Source: an uncultured bacterium
GTDB lineage: Bacteria; Pseudomonadota; Gammaproteobacteria; Burkholderiales; Burkholderiaceae_E
Direction of reading: 5' to 3'
Assembly: GCA_903866395.1 (NCBI GenBank)
Contig: CAIPNM010000213.1
Coordinates: 1-45,701 of the forward strand
DNA length: 45,701 bases
The translations under genes and the position numbers were made by a program. The notes below the pieces were generated by a model that was not told where the DNA came from, ran no database searches, and saw only the letters and a program-made list of their open reading frames with translations. Below are positions 7,525 through 16,172 of the stretch, piece after piece. Each line of letters opens with the position of its first letter. Position 1 is the stretch's first letter.

Positions 7525-7964
7525 CGGCTACCGCCCGGCGGACGCACCATCAGCGCAATCCGGTTGATGTTCATCTTCTGGAGCTCACCCATCACTTCAA
7601 GGATTACTTCGTAGCGCACCTGGCGGTCACCGCTGATGACCACTGGCAGGTCGGCGCCTCCGACGGCCCGAACAGCGTCAGCAAGCTCGCGCCGCCCCAC
7701 TGTGGATTCGGGTGAGTCGCCGCGGTTGCGCGCCCTGACTTTCATTTCCCCCGAAGCGGTGACCGTGACCTCGACATAGGCCTCGGGCTGCTGATTGCTG
7801 CGTCCAGCGCTGGGAAGATCGACCACGCCGGGAGGCAACATGGGTGCCGTGACCATGAAGATCACCAACAGCACCAGCATCACGTCGATGTAGGGGACGA
7901 CGTTGATTTCGCTGACCGGGCGTCTGCGACCGGAGCGACCGCCGCGGGAGGATACGGTTGCCAT
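7521..7964 (-). CDS. tolR: Tol-Pal system protein TolR
   Basis: A 147-residue ExbD/TolR-family protein: a basic cytoplasmic N-terminus, one transmembrane helix (about 23-43) with the proton-path aspartate Asp27 in YIDVMLVLLVIF, then a periplasmic domain ending GELQKMNINRIALM. It forms the TolQ-TolR proton-driven motor. It starts eight bases after tolQ and overlaps tolA by four bases. Confidence 0.96.
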   Translation of the reverse strand: MATVSSRGGRSGRRRPVSEINVVPYIDVMLVLLVIFMVTAPMLPPGVVDLPSAGRSNQQPEAYVEVTVTASGEMKVRARNRGDSPESTVGRRELADAVRAVGGADLPVVISGDRQVRYEVILEVMGELQKMNINRIALMVRPPGGSR

Positions 7965-7972
7965 GGCGGGGG

Positions 7973-8644
7973 TCAGCGTGCGCGGCGCTGAAGAATGTTG
8001 GAGAACTCCTCGATGAAGGTCTCGAAACGTGAGGCCAGTCGATCGAGGTCGTGCGAGAACCGGTTGTAAGCCACGAAGGCTGGAATCGCGGCAAAGAGGC
8101 CGATGGCGGTGGCAACCAGCGCCTCGGCAATGCCGGGCGCGACCGAGGCGAGCGTTGCCTGCTGCACATTGGCGAGCCCGCGGAATGAATTCATGATGCC
8201 CCAGACCGTGCCGAACAGCCCGATGTAGGGGCTCACCGAACCGGCGGAGGCAAGGAACGGCACGCTCGATTCCAGCATGTCCACTTCACGCTGGTATGAC
8301 GCTCGCATGGCGCGGCGTGCGCCATCGAGCATGGCGATGTGATCGCCCGGCTTTTGCTGGCGAACCTTGAGAAATTCGCTCATGCCGGCTTCGAAGACTC
8401 GGGCGAGCGATCCGTGATCGCGCGACTTGTCCTGAACCTGCTGATAAAGCTCGCCCAGATCACGGTCGCGCCAGAACTCGGCCTCGAACTGATCCGTGGC
8501 GATTCGAGCCGAGCGAAGCGCGAAGAGCTTGCGAAAAATGACGGTCCACGAGGCGACCGAGATGGCAAGGAGCAGTGCCATGACAAACTGCACCAGTGCG
8601 CTCGCCTGCTGTACGAGCGACAGGATTGACATGTCTGAATTCAT
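7973..8644 (-). CDS. tolQ: Tol-Pal system motor protein TolQ
   Basis: A 223-residue ExbB/MotA-type inner-membrane protein with three transmembrane helices (about 16-36, 126-152, 168-193). Thr146 in GLFGTVWGI and Thr179 in EALVATAIGL correspond to the channel threonines of E. coli TolQ. With TolR it uses the proton gradient to energise TolA. It lies 15 bases after ybgC. Confidence 0.97.
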   Translation of the reverse strand: MNSDMSILSLVQQASALVQFVMALLLAISVASWTVIFRKLFALRSARIATDQFEAEFWRDRDLGELYQQVQDKSRDHGSLARVFEAGMSEFLKVRQQKPGDHIAMLDGARRAMRASYQREVDMLESSVPFLASAGSVSPYIGLFGTVWGIMNSFRGLANVQQATLASVAPGIAEALVATAIGLFAAIPAFVAYNRFSHDLDRLASRFETFIEEFSNILQRRAR

Positions 8645-8659
8645 CGGAGGCTCATCGGC

Positions 8660-9184
8660 TCAAGTTTCAGTGGCGAGCGCGCCACGGGTGGCAAGTTCGG
8701 CGAGCAGCGTGCGCGGCAAGGGCGCCGCGCGCTGGTCGGTGAGGCGGAGTGCAGCGATGCGGACGGTGGCGCGAACCAGCTCCTCGCCGCTCGTGGCATC
8801 GAACGCATTCTGGGTGAGAAATAGCGAGGCGCGCCGGGCTTCGGCCAGGCGTAGCTCAGTACGAATCGTCTGATCCAGCCGCCCGGGACGGAGGAATGCG
8901 ATCTGCATGTCGCGCACCACAAATCCGATACCTGTTGCCGGTCCAAGCGACGACTGCTCGATGCCAAGCGCGCGCAGCCAATCGGTGCGGGCGCGCTCGA
9001 AAAAGCGCAGCCAGCTCGCGTGATAGACGATGCCACCGGCATCGGTATCTTCCAGATAGACGCGAAGCGTTTGCGTGAGCAGGCTCGCTGAGCCCGCCGT
9101 GGCAGCGGAAATGGGTTCGTGATCGGCAAAGCGGTTGCGGGTCGCTGCGCGCGCGACAGATGATTCGGGTTCGGGAGGTGGCAC
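8660..9184 (-). CDS. ybgC: Acyl-CoA thioesterase YbgC (Tol-Pal associated)
   Basis: A hotdog-fold 4HBT thioesterase. The signature is EDTDAGGIVYH (45-55), with Asp48 equivalent to catalytic Asp18 of E. coli YbgC, followed by WLRFFERART. The family hydrolyses short-chain acyl-CoAs and is the standard first gene of the tol-pal operon. At 174 residues it is about 35-40 longer than usual at the N-terminus. A TAGAAT -10-like box lies only eight bases before the ATG at 9184, so the true start may be further in (for example GTG at 9157) or the message may be leaderless. The catalytic core is complete. Confidence 0.92.
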   Translation of the reverse strand: MPPPEPESSVARAATRNRFADHEPISAATAGSASLLTQTLRVYLEDTDAGGIVYHASWLRFFERARTDWLRALGIEQSSLGPATGIGFVVRDMQIAFLRPGRLDQTIRTELRLAEARRASLFLTQNAFDATSGEELVRATVRIAALRLTDQRAAPLPRTLLAELATRGALATET

Positions 9185-9191
9185 GCGCGCG

Positions 9192-9197
9192 ATTCTA
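9192..9197 (-). promoter_or_regulatory. -10-like box before ybgC
   Basis: TAGAAT on the minus strand within GCTAGAATCGCG, in the 61-base gap between the sugar kinase stop and ybgC. No clear -35 box at 17 bases. It would be the promoter of ybgC-tolQRA if the start codon is revised. Confidence 0.35.
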
Positions 9198-9245
9198 GCC
9201 TACTGGCACCCCGCGACATGCTCGCGCTTCTGCGCGTGCGGCCAA

Positions 9246-10253
9246 TCACCCGCCCTCCCCAGGGGCAAGCCCCAACGCTGGGACTGGGGGTAAATGCGCG
9301 GCAATGTCCGCCCAGCGCGGCAAAGGGTCGATGGCGCCACGCCCGGTGGTGGCAAGCGCTGCGGCGACGGTGGCGGCTCGGGCGGCAGCGGCCAGCGTGT
9401 CGCCTGCATTCAGACGCGCCACCATCACCCCACCGAAACAGTCGCCCGCACCGGTGGCATCGATCGCACGGACCGGATGTGCGGCGATGGCAAGCGCCGT
9501 CCCGGGGTTGGCGACCCACGCGCCGGCCGCGCCTTGCTTGACGGCAACCGATCGCGCCCCTGCGGTGAGCGCCCAGTCCGCAAGCCGCTCCGGGTCGGCC
9601 CATTCAAAGAGGACCTGCGCCTCGTCGATGGACGGCAGAAACAGGTCGCAGTACGGCAGGGTTGCACGGGCGATGGCCGCAGCGCGGGTCGCTGGCCACA
9701 GGCGTGGCCGGAAGTTGAGGTCGTAGCTGATCCGTGTGCCGTGGGCGCGTGCGAATTCGATGGCTTCGAACACCGTGTCGCAGGCGCGCTCGGAGATGGC
9801 CTGCGAGATGCCGGAGACATGGAGCCAGCGACTGGCCCGGATGCGGGAGCGAAACGCGTCGGTAAGGCGCATGCCGGTGGCGGCTGAGCCGGCACGCCGG
9901 TAGCTGAAGGTATGGCCGCGCTCGTCATAGCGGATGAAGTAGAGGCCGGTCGGTTGGTCGGGATCGAGTTCGACGGCGCCACACTCCACACCCTCGCGCT
10001 CCCAGAGTGAGATCAGCGCGCGGCCAAAGTCTTCATCGCCCAAGCGGCTGAGGTAGGTGCTGCTCGCGCCCGCGCGCTGGGCGGCGATCGCGAAATTGGA
10101 CGTGTCGCCGCCAAAGCCCTGGCGCCAGTCGTTCGTGCCAGGTGTCTGGCTGAATTCGATCAGCGGTTCGCCAAGCGCCGCCACATCGAAGCTGCGAGCA
10201 TCGTCGCCGCGCATGATCGGCGTGGGGGCCGTCAGCCCATGACTGTTACTCAC
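9246..10253 (-). CDS. kdgK: PfkB-family sugar kinase, probably 2-dehydro-3-deoxygluconokinase
   Basis: A ribokinase/PfkB-family kinase of 335 residues from the GTG at 10253. It has the N-terminal LGEPLIEF strand, the substrate-binding GFGGDTSNFAIAAQRAG motif, the STYLSRLGDEDFGR motif and the C-terminal signature DATGAGDCFGG with the catalytic Asp. Sequence style (FGGDTSN, RAGSAA) matches KDG kinases, which phosphorylate 2-keto-3-deoxygluconate; other sugar acids are possible. The GTG start overlaps the rhomboid stop in a GTGA arrangement; ATG 10214 is an alternative. No Entner-Doudoroff or uronate genes are nearby, so its role here is unclear. Confidence 0.75.
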   Translation of the reverse strand: MSNSHGLTAPTPIMRGDDARSFDVAALGEPLIEFSQTPGTNDWRQGFGGDTSNFAIAAQRAGASSTYLSRLGDEDFGRALISLWEREGVECGAVELDPDQPTGLYFIRYDERGHTFSYRRAGSAATGMRLTDAFRSRIRASRWLHVSGISQAISERACDTVFEAIEFARAHGTRISYDLNFRPRLWPATRAAAIARATLPYCDLFLPSIDEAQVLFEWADPERLADWALTAGARSVAVKQGAAGAWVANPGTALAIAAHPVRAIDATGAGDCFGGVMVARLNAGDTLAAAARAATVAAALATTGRGAIDPLPRWADIAAHLPPVPALGLAPGEGG

Positions 10254-10960
10254 GCGAGCACCCGCCACGCTCCCAGCGCGCACGCGGCTGCGAGTGCAAG
10301 CGCCGCACCCAGGCGGAGCGCCGCCTTGACGGGGGCATCCTCCCAGCCGGGGCGGCCGTCGAGAATGGCTGCCAGCACGATGCCGGCGATCAGACCGCCG
10401 AGATGCGCAGCGTTATCGACCCCGCCCACGGTAAAGCCCAGCAGCAGCGACACGCCGATATAGACCAGGAGCGAGCTTTGAAGCGGTCTCAAGAGGGGGG
10501 CGGGAAGACTGCCCGGCCTCAGCCAGATCACCGCAAGCAGGGCACCGACCACACCCAGAATGGCGCCCGACGCTCCCACCGAGACGGCGCTACGGCCTGT
10601 AAAAAACAGGCTGGCAATCGAGCCGGCCAGGCCCGAGCCCAGATACAGAACCAGAAACTGCAGATTGCCATAGAAGCGCTCGGCGACTCGGCCGGTGTCC
10701 CAGAGTGCCCACATGTTGAGAACCAGATGCAGCACCCCCGCGTGCAGCACGGTGGCGCTCATCAGTCGCCAGGGCTCGTGGCGCGTTTCGGCAAGCCTAT
10801 TACCGCCCAGGGCGAGGAGTTCAGAGCCGTTCGGGTTCAGCGCCGAGGCGCCGCCCGCGACCGCAGCCAGCCAGACCACGACATTCACGGCAACGATCAG
10901 GTAGGTGACCCAGGTGCGGGGCGTGAGCTGGTGCAGGCGCGCCAGCGGATCGTCATTCAC
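10250..10960 (-). CDS. Rhomboid-family intramembrane serine protease
   Basis: From the GTG at 10960 the protein has 236 residues and six predicted membrane segments. The catalytic dyad is visible: Ser131 in GASGAILG and His186 in [11 protein letters not shown]; the HLVLN motif (His78, Asn82) supplies the oxyanion site. Rhomboids cut transmembrane proteins within the membrane; the substrate is unknown. The start overlaps the ruvB stop by eight bases, so the upstream in-frame extension inside ruvB is discounted. It is coupled to ruvB and to the sugar kinase by overlaps. Confidence 0.85.
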   Translation of the reverse strand: MNDDPLARLHQLTPRTWVTYLIVAVNVVVWLAAVAGGASALNPNGSELLALGGNRLAETRHEPWRLMSATVLHAGVLHLVLNMWALWDTGRVAERFYGNLQFLVLYLGSGLAGSIASLFFTGRSAVSVGASGAILGVVGALLAVIWLRPGSLPAPLLRPLQSSLLVYIGVSLLLGFTVGGVDNAAHLGGLIAGIVLAAILDGRPGWEDAPVKAALRLGAALALAAACALGAWRVLA

Positions 10961-11996
10961 CGCGGGGGTCCCAGAGCTCGGGCGTACGCCCGGCCGGCAT
11001 GGCAAGACCGAAGTGTTGCCAGGCATGCGAGGTGGCCACGCGGCCCCGCGGCGTGCGCTGAATGAACCCCTGTTGAATGAGGTAGGGCTCGAGTACGTCT
11101 TCGATGGTGTCGCGCTCTTCGCCGATCGCCGCTGCAATGTTGTCAAGGCCGACCGGTCCGCCACCGAAGCGTTCGATCATGGCTCGCAGCAGCTTCCGGT
11201 CCATCAGATCAAAGCCGAGCGAGTCGACGTCAAGCATCTTGAGCGCCGCGTCAGCGATGGGCGCATCGATCTGACCGCCCGCTTTCACTTCGGCGTAGTC
11301 GCGAACGCGGCGGAGCAGCCGGTTGGCAATCCGCGGCGTGCCGCGCGAGCGGCACGCGATCTCGCGCGCGCCCTCAGCGGTGATGGTGGCACCGAGCAAC
11401 AAGGCCGAACGCGAGACGATCAGCGTGAGCTCATCGACATCGTAGAACTCGAGCCTGGACACGATCCCGAAGCGGTCGCGCAGCGGGTTGGTGAGCATGC
11501 CGGCGCGGGTCGTGGCCCCCACCAGCGTGAAGGGTTGAAGATCGAGCTTGATCGAGCGGGCGGCGGGCCCCTCGCCGATCATGATGTCGATCTGATAGTC
11601 CTCGAGAGCCGGGTAAAGAATTTCTTCGACGACCGGTGACAGGCGATGGATCTCGTCGATGAAAAGGACGTCATTGCGTTCGAGGCTGGTGAGAATCGCG
11701 GCGAGATCGCCTGGACGTTCAATCACCGGTCCGGAGGTCTGGCGCAGCTTGACGCCCATCTCGGCGGCAACAATGTGTGCAAGCGTGGTCTTGCCCAGTC
11801 CGGGCGGGCCAAACAGCAGAAGGTGGTCTAGCGCCTCGCCGCGGCCGCGTGCGGCAGCGATGAAAATTTCCAGCTGCTCGCGAATCTTGCGCTGGCCGAC
11901 ATAGTCGGCGAGGGTACGCGGTCGCAGCGCCCGCTCGACCACGTCCTCGGTGGGGGACGTGCTGGCTGCCGAAACGATCCGATCGTTTTCAATCAT
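10953..11996 (-). CDS. ruvB: Holliday junction branch migration ATPase RuvB
   Basis: A 347-residue AAA+ motor of the usual length. Walker A is GPPGLGKTT (63-71), Walker [10 protein letters not shown], sensor GATTRAGML, and a C-terminal winged helix contains the RTPRGR DNA-binding stretch. It forms hexameric rings that, with RuvA, drive Holliday junction migration. It follows ruvA with 23 bases between. Confidence 0.98.
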   Translation of the reverse strand: MIENDRIVSAASTSPTEDVVERALRPRTLADYVGQRKIREQLEIFIAAARGRGEALDHLLLFGPPGLGKTTLAHIVAAEMGVKLRQTSGPVIERPGDLAAILTSLERNDVLFIDEIHRLSPVVEEILYPALEDYQIDIMIGEGPAARSIKLDLQPFTLVGATTRAGMLTNPLRDRFGIVSRLEFYDVDELTLIVSRSALLLGATITAEGAREIACRSRGTPRIANRLLRRVRDYAEVKAGGQIDAPIADAALKMLDVDSLGFDLMDRKLLRAMIERFGGGPVGLDNIAAAIGEERDTIEDVLEPYLIQQGFIQRTPRGRVATSHAWQHFGLAMPAGRTPELWDPRGE

Positions 11997-12019
11997 GGTG
12001 TGAGCGGGCCCGGCGCAGG

Positions 12020-12601
12020 TCAGTTCTTGCCGAGCTGGCGAAGTGCCTGCCGGATGCCGTCAGAAACCGATACGTCGGGTGGCAGGCCTCGGAGGGCCGC
12101 CTGCGCTTCACGTTCGGAGTAACCCAGCGCGATCAACGCGCGAACGATATCGACCCCGGCATCGACCGTGACCGCTGTGCCCGATGCATGGGGGAGCGCC
12201 GGCGCGAGTTTGCCCTTGAGTTCGAGCAGCAGACGCTCGGCAGTTTTCTTGCCAATGCCAGGTACCTTGAGCAGACGCGCGCTTTCCTGAAGCGCCACGG
12301 CCTGGGTGAGATCGGCCACCGACATGCCAGACAACACAGCCAGGGCGGTGCGCGGGCCCACGCCGGAAATGCGGATCAATTGCCGGAAGGTGTCACGCTC
12401 GGGGGCGGTAAGAAAACCGTAGAGGAGTTGCGCGTCCTCGCGGACAATGAATTCGGTGAGCAGCACCACCCTCGTACCGATCTCGGGCAGGTCGTAGAAG
12501 CTGCTCATGGGGACATCGACCTCGTACCCCACGCCGCCCACGTCGACCAGCACGGTCGGTGGGGATTTCTCGAGCAGTAGTCCGGAGAGGCGACCGATCA
12601 T
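12020..12601 (-). CDS. ruvA: Holliday junction DNA helicase subunit RuvA
   Basis: A 193-residue protein with three domains: an N-terminal OB fold ([12 protein letters not shown]), two helix-hairpin-helix motifs ([13 protein letters not shown] and [20 protein letters not shown]), and a C-terminal domain ([16 protein letters not shown]) that contacts RuvB. It binds the four-way junction as a tetramer. It sits between ruvC and ruvB on the same strand. Confidence 0.98.
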   Translation of the reverse strand: MIGRLSGLLLEKSPPTVLVDVGGVGYEVDVPMSSFYDLPEIGTRVVLLTEFIVREDAQLLYGFLTAPERDTFRQLIRISGVGPRTALAVLSGMSVADLTQAVALQESARLLKVPGIGKKTAERLLLELKGKLAPALPHASGTAVTVDAGVDIVRALIALGYSEREAQAALRGLPPDVSVSDGIRQALRQLGKN

Positions 12602-12626
12602 CTGGCGATCTTAGCAGCCCGCGCCG

Positions 12627-13178
12627 CTAGCGGCCGCGAAGGCGTCCGCCGCGAGAGCGGGCGCCGCTTCGGGATGTGCGCGTCAGAATGCCGGCGGCCC
12701 CCAGCTGCCCGGAGAGCGCAGACGCGTGGGCATGACAGATGGCGCAGGCCAGCGCATCGGCTGCATCGGCCGATGGGTCGCCAGGCAGCTGCAGCAGCCG
12801 CCGCACCATCGCCTGCACCTGCTCCTTGCCCGCACGACCATAGCCCACCACCGACTGTTTGACCTGCAGTGCCGTGTATTCGTGAACGGGGAGATCGCGG
12901 ATGGCGAGCGCCGCGACCGCTGCTCCGCGTGCCTGACCGAGTGCGAGTGTTGCCTGCGGGTTGATGTTGACAAACACGATTTCCACCGAGGCGAGGTCGG
13001 GCTTCCAGGTGTCGATCACCTCGGTGATGCCCTCATGAATGGTGCGAAGCCGCGGGGCGAGTTCGCCGTCGGGGATGCGGATCACCCCGCTTGCGAGATA
13101 GCCGAGCGCCGCCCCGCGCTTTTCAATCACACCAAAGCCTGTCCGGCGAAGGCCGGGGTCGATACCGAGGATGCGCAC
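12627..13178 (-). CDS. ruvC: Crossover junction endodeoxyribonuclease RuvC
   Basis: A 183-residue Holliday junction resolvase. The four acidic metal ligands align exactly with E. coli numbering: Asp7 (GIDPGL), Glu66 (VEIVFVN), Asp138 and Asp141 (SADAADALA). The C-terminal tail, rich in Arg/Gly/Ser, is somewhat longer than in E. coli. It lies 20 bases after purH in the usual betaproteobacterial order purH-ruvC-ruvA-ruvB. Confidence 0.98.
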   Translation of the reverse strand: MRILGIDPGLRRTGFGVIEKRGAALGYLASGVIRIPDGELAPRLRTIHEGITEVIDTWKPDLASVEIVFVNINPQATLALGQARGAAVAALAIRDLPVHEYTALQVKQSVVGYGRAGKEQVQAMVRRLLQLPGDPSADAADALACAICHAHASALSGQLGAAGILTRTSRSGARSRGGRLRGR

Positions 13179-13198
13179 GAGGGTGATCCGCTGGTGCG

Positions 13199-14782
13199 TT
13201 AGTGCCGGAAGTGCCGGACCCCGGTAAAGACCATGGCGATGCCGCGCTCATTGGCTGCGGCGATCACCTCGTCATCGCGTACCGAGCCGCCTGGCTGGAT
13301 GACCGCGACCGCACCGCCGTCGGCGAGCACATCGAGTCCGTCGCGAAACGGGAAGAAAGCGTCTGAAGCAACCACCGACCCCTTGAGCGACAGCCCGGCC
13401 GCTTCGGCCTTGATGGAGGCGATGCGCGCAGAATCGAGTCGACTCATCTGACCCGCGCCCACGCCAAGCGTCATGCCACCGCTGCAGTAGACGATCGCAT
13501 TGCTCTTCACGTACTTGGCCACCGTCCAGGCAAACATCAGGTCGCGAAGCTGAGCCTCGTCGGGTTGTCGCTGGGTCACCACTTTGAGCTCGGCTGCCTG
13601 GAGAATGTGATTGTCGGCGGTCTGGATCAGCATGCCTGAGCCCACCCGTTTCACATCCATTGCGTGATGGTCGCGCTCCCAGTTGGTTGCCCCGCCTGGT
13701 GGCAGAGCGATCTCAAGGAGGCGGACATTGGCCTTGCCCTTGAAGACCGCGAGCGCCGCTTCGGAAAACGCTGGCGCGATCACCACCTCGACAAACTGTT
13801 TCGAAACAGCCTGCGCGGCCGCCTCATCAATCAGGCGGTTGAAAGCGATGATGCCGCCGAAGGCAGACGTGGGGTCGGTGCTGAAGGCCTTTCGATAGCA
13901 CGCCAGGGGATCGTCACCGATCGCGACGCCGCAGGGGTTGGCATGCTTGACGATCACACAGGCGGGGCCGTCAAAGGACTTGACGCATTCCCACGCTGCA
14001 TCGGCATCGGCGATGTTGTTATAGGACAGTTCCTTGCCCTGGATCTGACGTGCGGTGACAAGCGACCCCGGCGCAGGAAGGAGATCGCGGTAGAAGGCCG
14101 CCTGCTGGTGTGGATTTTCGCCGTAGCGAAGGTCCTGGACCTTAACGAAGCGGCCGTTTGCCTGACCGCCAAAGAGCGCGTGCGTGCCATCGGGCTGGAT
14201 TCGCGAGAGGTAGTCGCTGATCGCCGCATCGTAGTTGCTGATCCGGTTGAATGCGGCCACCGACAGCGCGAATCGGGTGGTATCGCTGAGTGCACCCGAG
14301 CCCCGAAGCTCAGCCAGCACCTGCGGGTACTGCGAGCTGTCTGTGAGCACGCCCACATCACGCCAATTCTTGGCTGCACTGCGCACCATTGCCGGTCCGC
14401 CGATGTCGATATTTTCGATGGCGTCTTCCAGCGTGCACCCGGGCCGAGATACGGTTGCTTCGAAGGGGTAGAGATTGACCACCAGCAGATCGATCGTGCT
14501 GATGGCGTGCGCTGCGAGCGCGGCCATGTGGTCGGGCAAGTCGCGGCGGGCGAGCAGTCCGCCGTGAATGGCAGGGTGGAGTGTCTTCACCCTGCCATCA
14601 AGCATTTCCGGAAAACCGGTGTGGGCCGAGACCTCAGTGACCGGGAGGCCCGCATCGGCCAGCAGTTTCGCGGTTCCGCCGGTGGAGAGCAGTTGAATGC
14701 CAAGCGCATGCAACGCTTGGGCAAGTTCAACGATACCGGTCTTGTCTGAAACGCTGATCAGGGCCTGACGGACGGGTCGCAT
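13199..14782 (-). CDS. purH: Bifunctional AICAR transformylase/IMP cyclohydrolase PurH
   Basis: A 527-residue bifunctional enzyme for the last two steps of IMP synthesis. The N-terminal MGS-like cyclohydrolase domain (1-200) has [11 protein letters not shown] and [15 protein letters not shown]; the C-terminal transformylase domain has LRYGENPHQ and [12 protein letters not shown] with the catalytic Lys-His. The ATG at 14782 gives the family-standard start [13 protein letters not shown]; an in-frame ATG at 14833 overlaps the fis stop (TAATG) and would add 17 unlikely residues. Confidence 0.97.
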   Translation of the reverse strand: MRPVRQALISVSDKTGIVELAQALHALGIQLLSTGGTAKLLADAGLPVTEVSAHTGFPEMLDGRVKTLHPAIHGGLLARRDLPDHMAALAAHAISTIDLLVVNLYPFEATVSRPGCTLEDAIENIDIGGPAMVRSAAKNWRDVGVLTDSSQYPQVLAELRGSGALSDTTRFALSVAAFNRISNYDAAISDYLSRIQPDGTHALFGGQANGRFVKVQDLRYGENPHQQAAFYRDLLPAPGSLVTARQIQGKELSYNNIADADAAWECVKSFDGPACVIVKHANPCGVAIGDDPLACYRKAFSTDPTSAFGGIIAFNRLIDEAAAQAVSKQFVEVVIAPAFSEAALAVFKGKANVRLLEIALPPGGATNWERDHHAMDVKRVGSGMLIQTADNHILQAAELKVVTQRQPDEAQLRDLMFAWTVAKYVKSNAIVYCSGGMTLGVGAGQMSRLDSARIASIKAEAAGLSLKGSVVASDAFFPFRDGLDVLADGGAVAVIQPGGSVRDDEVIAAANERGIAMVFTGVRHFRH

Positions 14783-14832
14783 GGATTCAGTTCCCGGAGT
14801 AAAGGTAGAGGGCGCGTGCCGCGCGGCAGGCA

Positions 14833-15081
14833 TTAGCCTGCGTCATCGAGCAATCCGTGATTGAGCAGCTTCTTTCGAAGCGTATTTCGATTGATGCCTA
14901 GCATTTCGCTCGCCCGCACCTGATTACCGTCGGCCGCTCGCATGACCACTTCGAGCAGCGGCCGCTCGACCGCCTGGATAACCATGTCGTAGACCCCCGA
15001 CGGCATCTGCCCGTCCAGGTCGTGGAAGTATTTTTCCAGGCTGCGGGTGATCACTTCATCGATCATGGTTCCGCGGCTCAT
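14833..15081 (-). CDS. fis: DNA-binding protein Fis
   Basis: An 82-residue Fis-family nucleoid protein with the C-terminal helix-turn-helix [20 protein letters not shown]. Fis dimers bend DNA and control rRNA, tRNA and virulence promoters. The N-terminal beta-hairpin arm is shorter than in enteric Fis, as usual in betaproteobacteria. ATGA overlap with dusB, the conserved dusB-fis operon. Confidence 0.95.
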   Translation of the reverse strand: MSRGTMIDEVITRSLEKYFHDLDGQMPSGVYDMVIQAVERPLLEVVMRAADGNQVRASEMLGINRNTLRKKLLNHGLLDDAG

Positions 15082-16097
15082 TGGGGCAGACCTTTCATGT
15101 CGCAGACGGAATCGGCCATGTGCCGGGAGAAATCTTGATCGAACCAGCGCTCAAGCGCCACGAGCTGCGCCTCGGGGGTTTCAATGGGGTAAAACACATT
15201 GCGCAGGAAATCGATTGCCCCGGGTTCGTCGGCCAGATACCAACCCACGTGTTTGCGTGCGGTGCGCACGCCCGTGAACGGGCCATGGAATTCGTAGTGA
15301 TCGCTCAGGTGCTCACGGAGCAGCGCGCGCAACTCCTCGCGTGCAGGGGCCGCGGGCGGGGCTTCGCCGGCTAGCGCGGCCGCGATCTCGCGAAAAATCC
15401 AGGGACGCCCTTGCGCCGCACGGCCGATCATCACGCCGTCGGCGCGCGTGTGCTGGAGCACGGCGATGGCCTGTGCGGGGCTGCCAATGTCGCCATTGGC
15501 CACCACAGGTACGCTCACCGCCGACTTGACTTCGGCAATCGTGTCGTATTCCGCCTGTCCCGTGAAGCCGCAGGCGCGGCTGCGGCCGTGCACAGTGATC
15601 ATGGCGGCCCCTGCGGCCTCGGCGAGTTGGGCCAGACGAACGGCGTTGCGACGTTGCCGATCGGGACCGGTGCGCATCTTGACCGTGACCGGCACGCTGA
15701 CCGCGTTCGCTACCGAATCGATGATGGCGAGCGCGAGTTCCTCGTTGGCCATCAGGGCTGAACCCGCCTGCAGATTGCACACCTTCTTAGCCGGGCAACC
15801 CATGTTGATGTCAATGATCTGCGCGCCCCGGTCAACGTTGTAGCGCGCAGCCTCGGCCATCATGAGCGGATCTGCGCCTGCGATCTGCACCGACCGCGGC
15901 TCTATTTCGCCGGAATGATCGATACGTCGAGACGTTTTCACCGATTTCCAGAGCGCGGGGTTGGAGGCAGCCATTTCCGAGACCGCATAGCCTGCGCCAA
16001 GGCGCTTGCATAACTGGCGAAACGGTCTATCGGTGACGCCTGCCATCGGAGCCACGATAACCCGGTTGCGGAGCTGGTGGGGCCCGATTTGAATCAT
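15078..16097 (-). CDS. dusB: tRNA-dihydrouridine synthase DusB
   Basis: A 339-residue FMN-dependent TIM-barrel enzyme that reduces uridine in the tRNA D-loop. Family motifs are APMAGVTDRPFRQLCKRLGA, INMGCPAKKV with the proton-donor Cys101, and TVHGRSRACGF. The start at ATG 16097 gives the standard MIQIG beginning. It overlaps fis by four bases. Confidence 0.97.
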   Translation of the reverse strand: MIQIGPHQLRNRVIVAPMAGVTDRPFRQLCKRLGAGYAVSEMAASNPALWKSVKTSRRIDHSGEIEPRSVQIAGADPLMMAEAARYNVDRGAQIIDINMGCPAKKVCNLQAGSALMANEELALAIIDSVANAVSVPVTVKMRTGPDRQRRNAVRLAQLAEAAGAAMITVHGRSRACGFTGQAEYDTIAEVKSAVSVPVVANGDIGSPAQAIAVLQHTRADGVMIGRAAQGRPWIFREIAAALAGEAPPAAPAREELRALLREHLSDHYEFHGPFTGVRTARKHVGWYLADEPGAIDFLRNVFYPIETPEAQLVALERWFDQDFSRHMADSVCDMKGLPQ

Positions 16098-16129
16098 GAA
16101 AGCGGCTGGCCGGTTCGACGAGAGGCGCG

Positions 16130-16135
16130 ATTCTA
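16130..16135 (-). promoter_or_regulatory. -10-like box of dusB-fis
   Basis: TAGAAT on the minus strand, 32 bases before the dusB ATG, in the 75-base gap after the monooxygenase gene. The -35 region at 17 bases is T-rich (TTTTTG) but a weak match. A similar box at the same distance precedes glyQ. Confidence 0.4.
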
Positions 16136-16142
16136 CTGAAAA

Positions 16143-16163
16143 CCGATCTGCACAAAAAATCGG
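16143..16163 (-). terminator. Possible terminator after the UbiH-like gene
   Basis: On the minus strand CCGAT and ATCGG arms, 11 bases apart, are followed by TTTTC, nine bases after the monooxygenase stop. The stem is short, so this is a weak prediction; it overlaps the putative dusB promoter spacer. Confidence 0.35.
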
Positions 16164-16172
16164 CAGTTCGTT

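Noticed and set aside
6755-7614. Long plus-strand open frames opposite tolA
   Set aside because: They are mirror images of the Ala/Lys/Glu and Pro repeats of TolA, low in complexity and without any domain.
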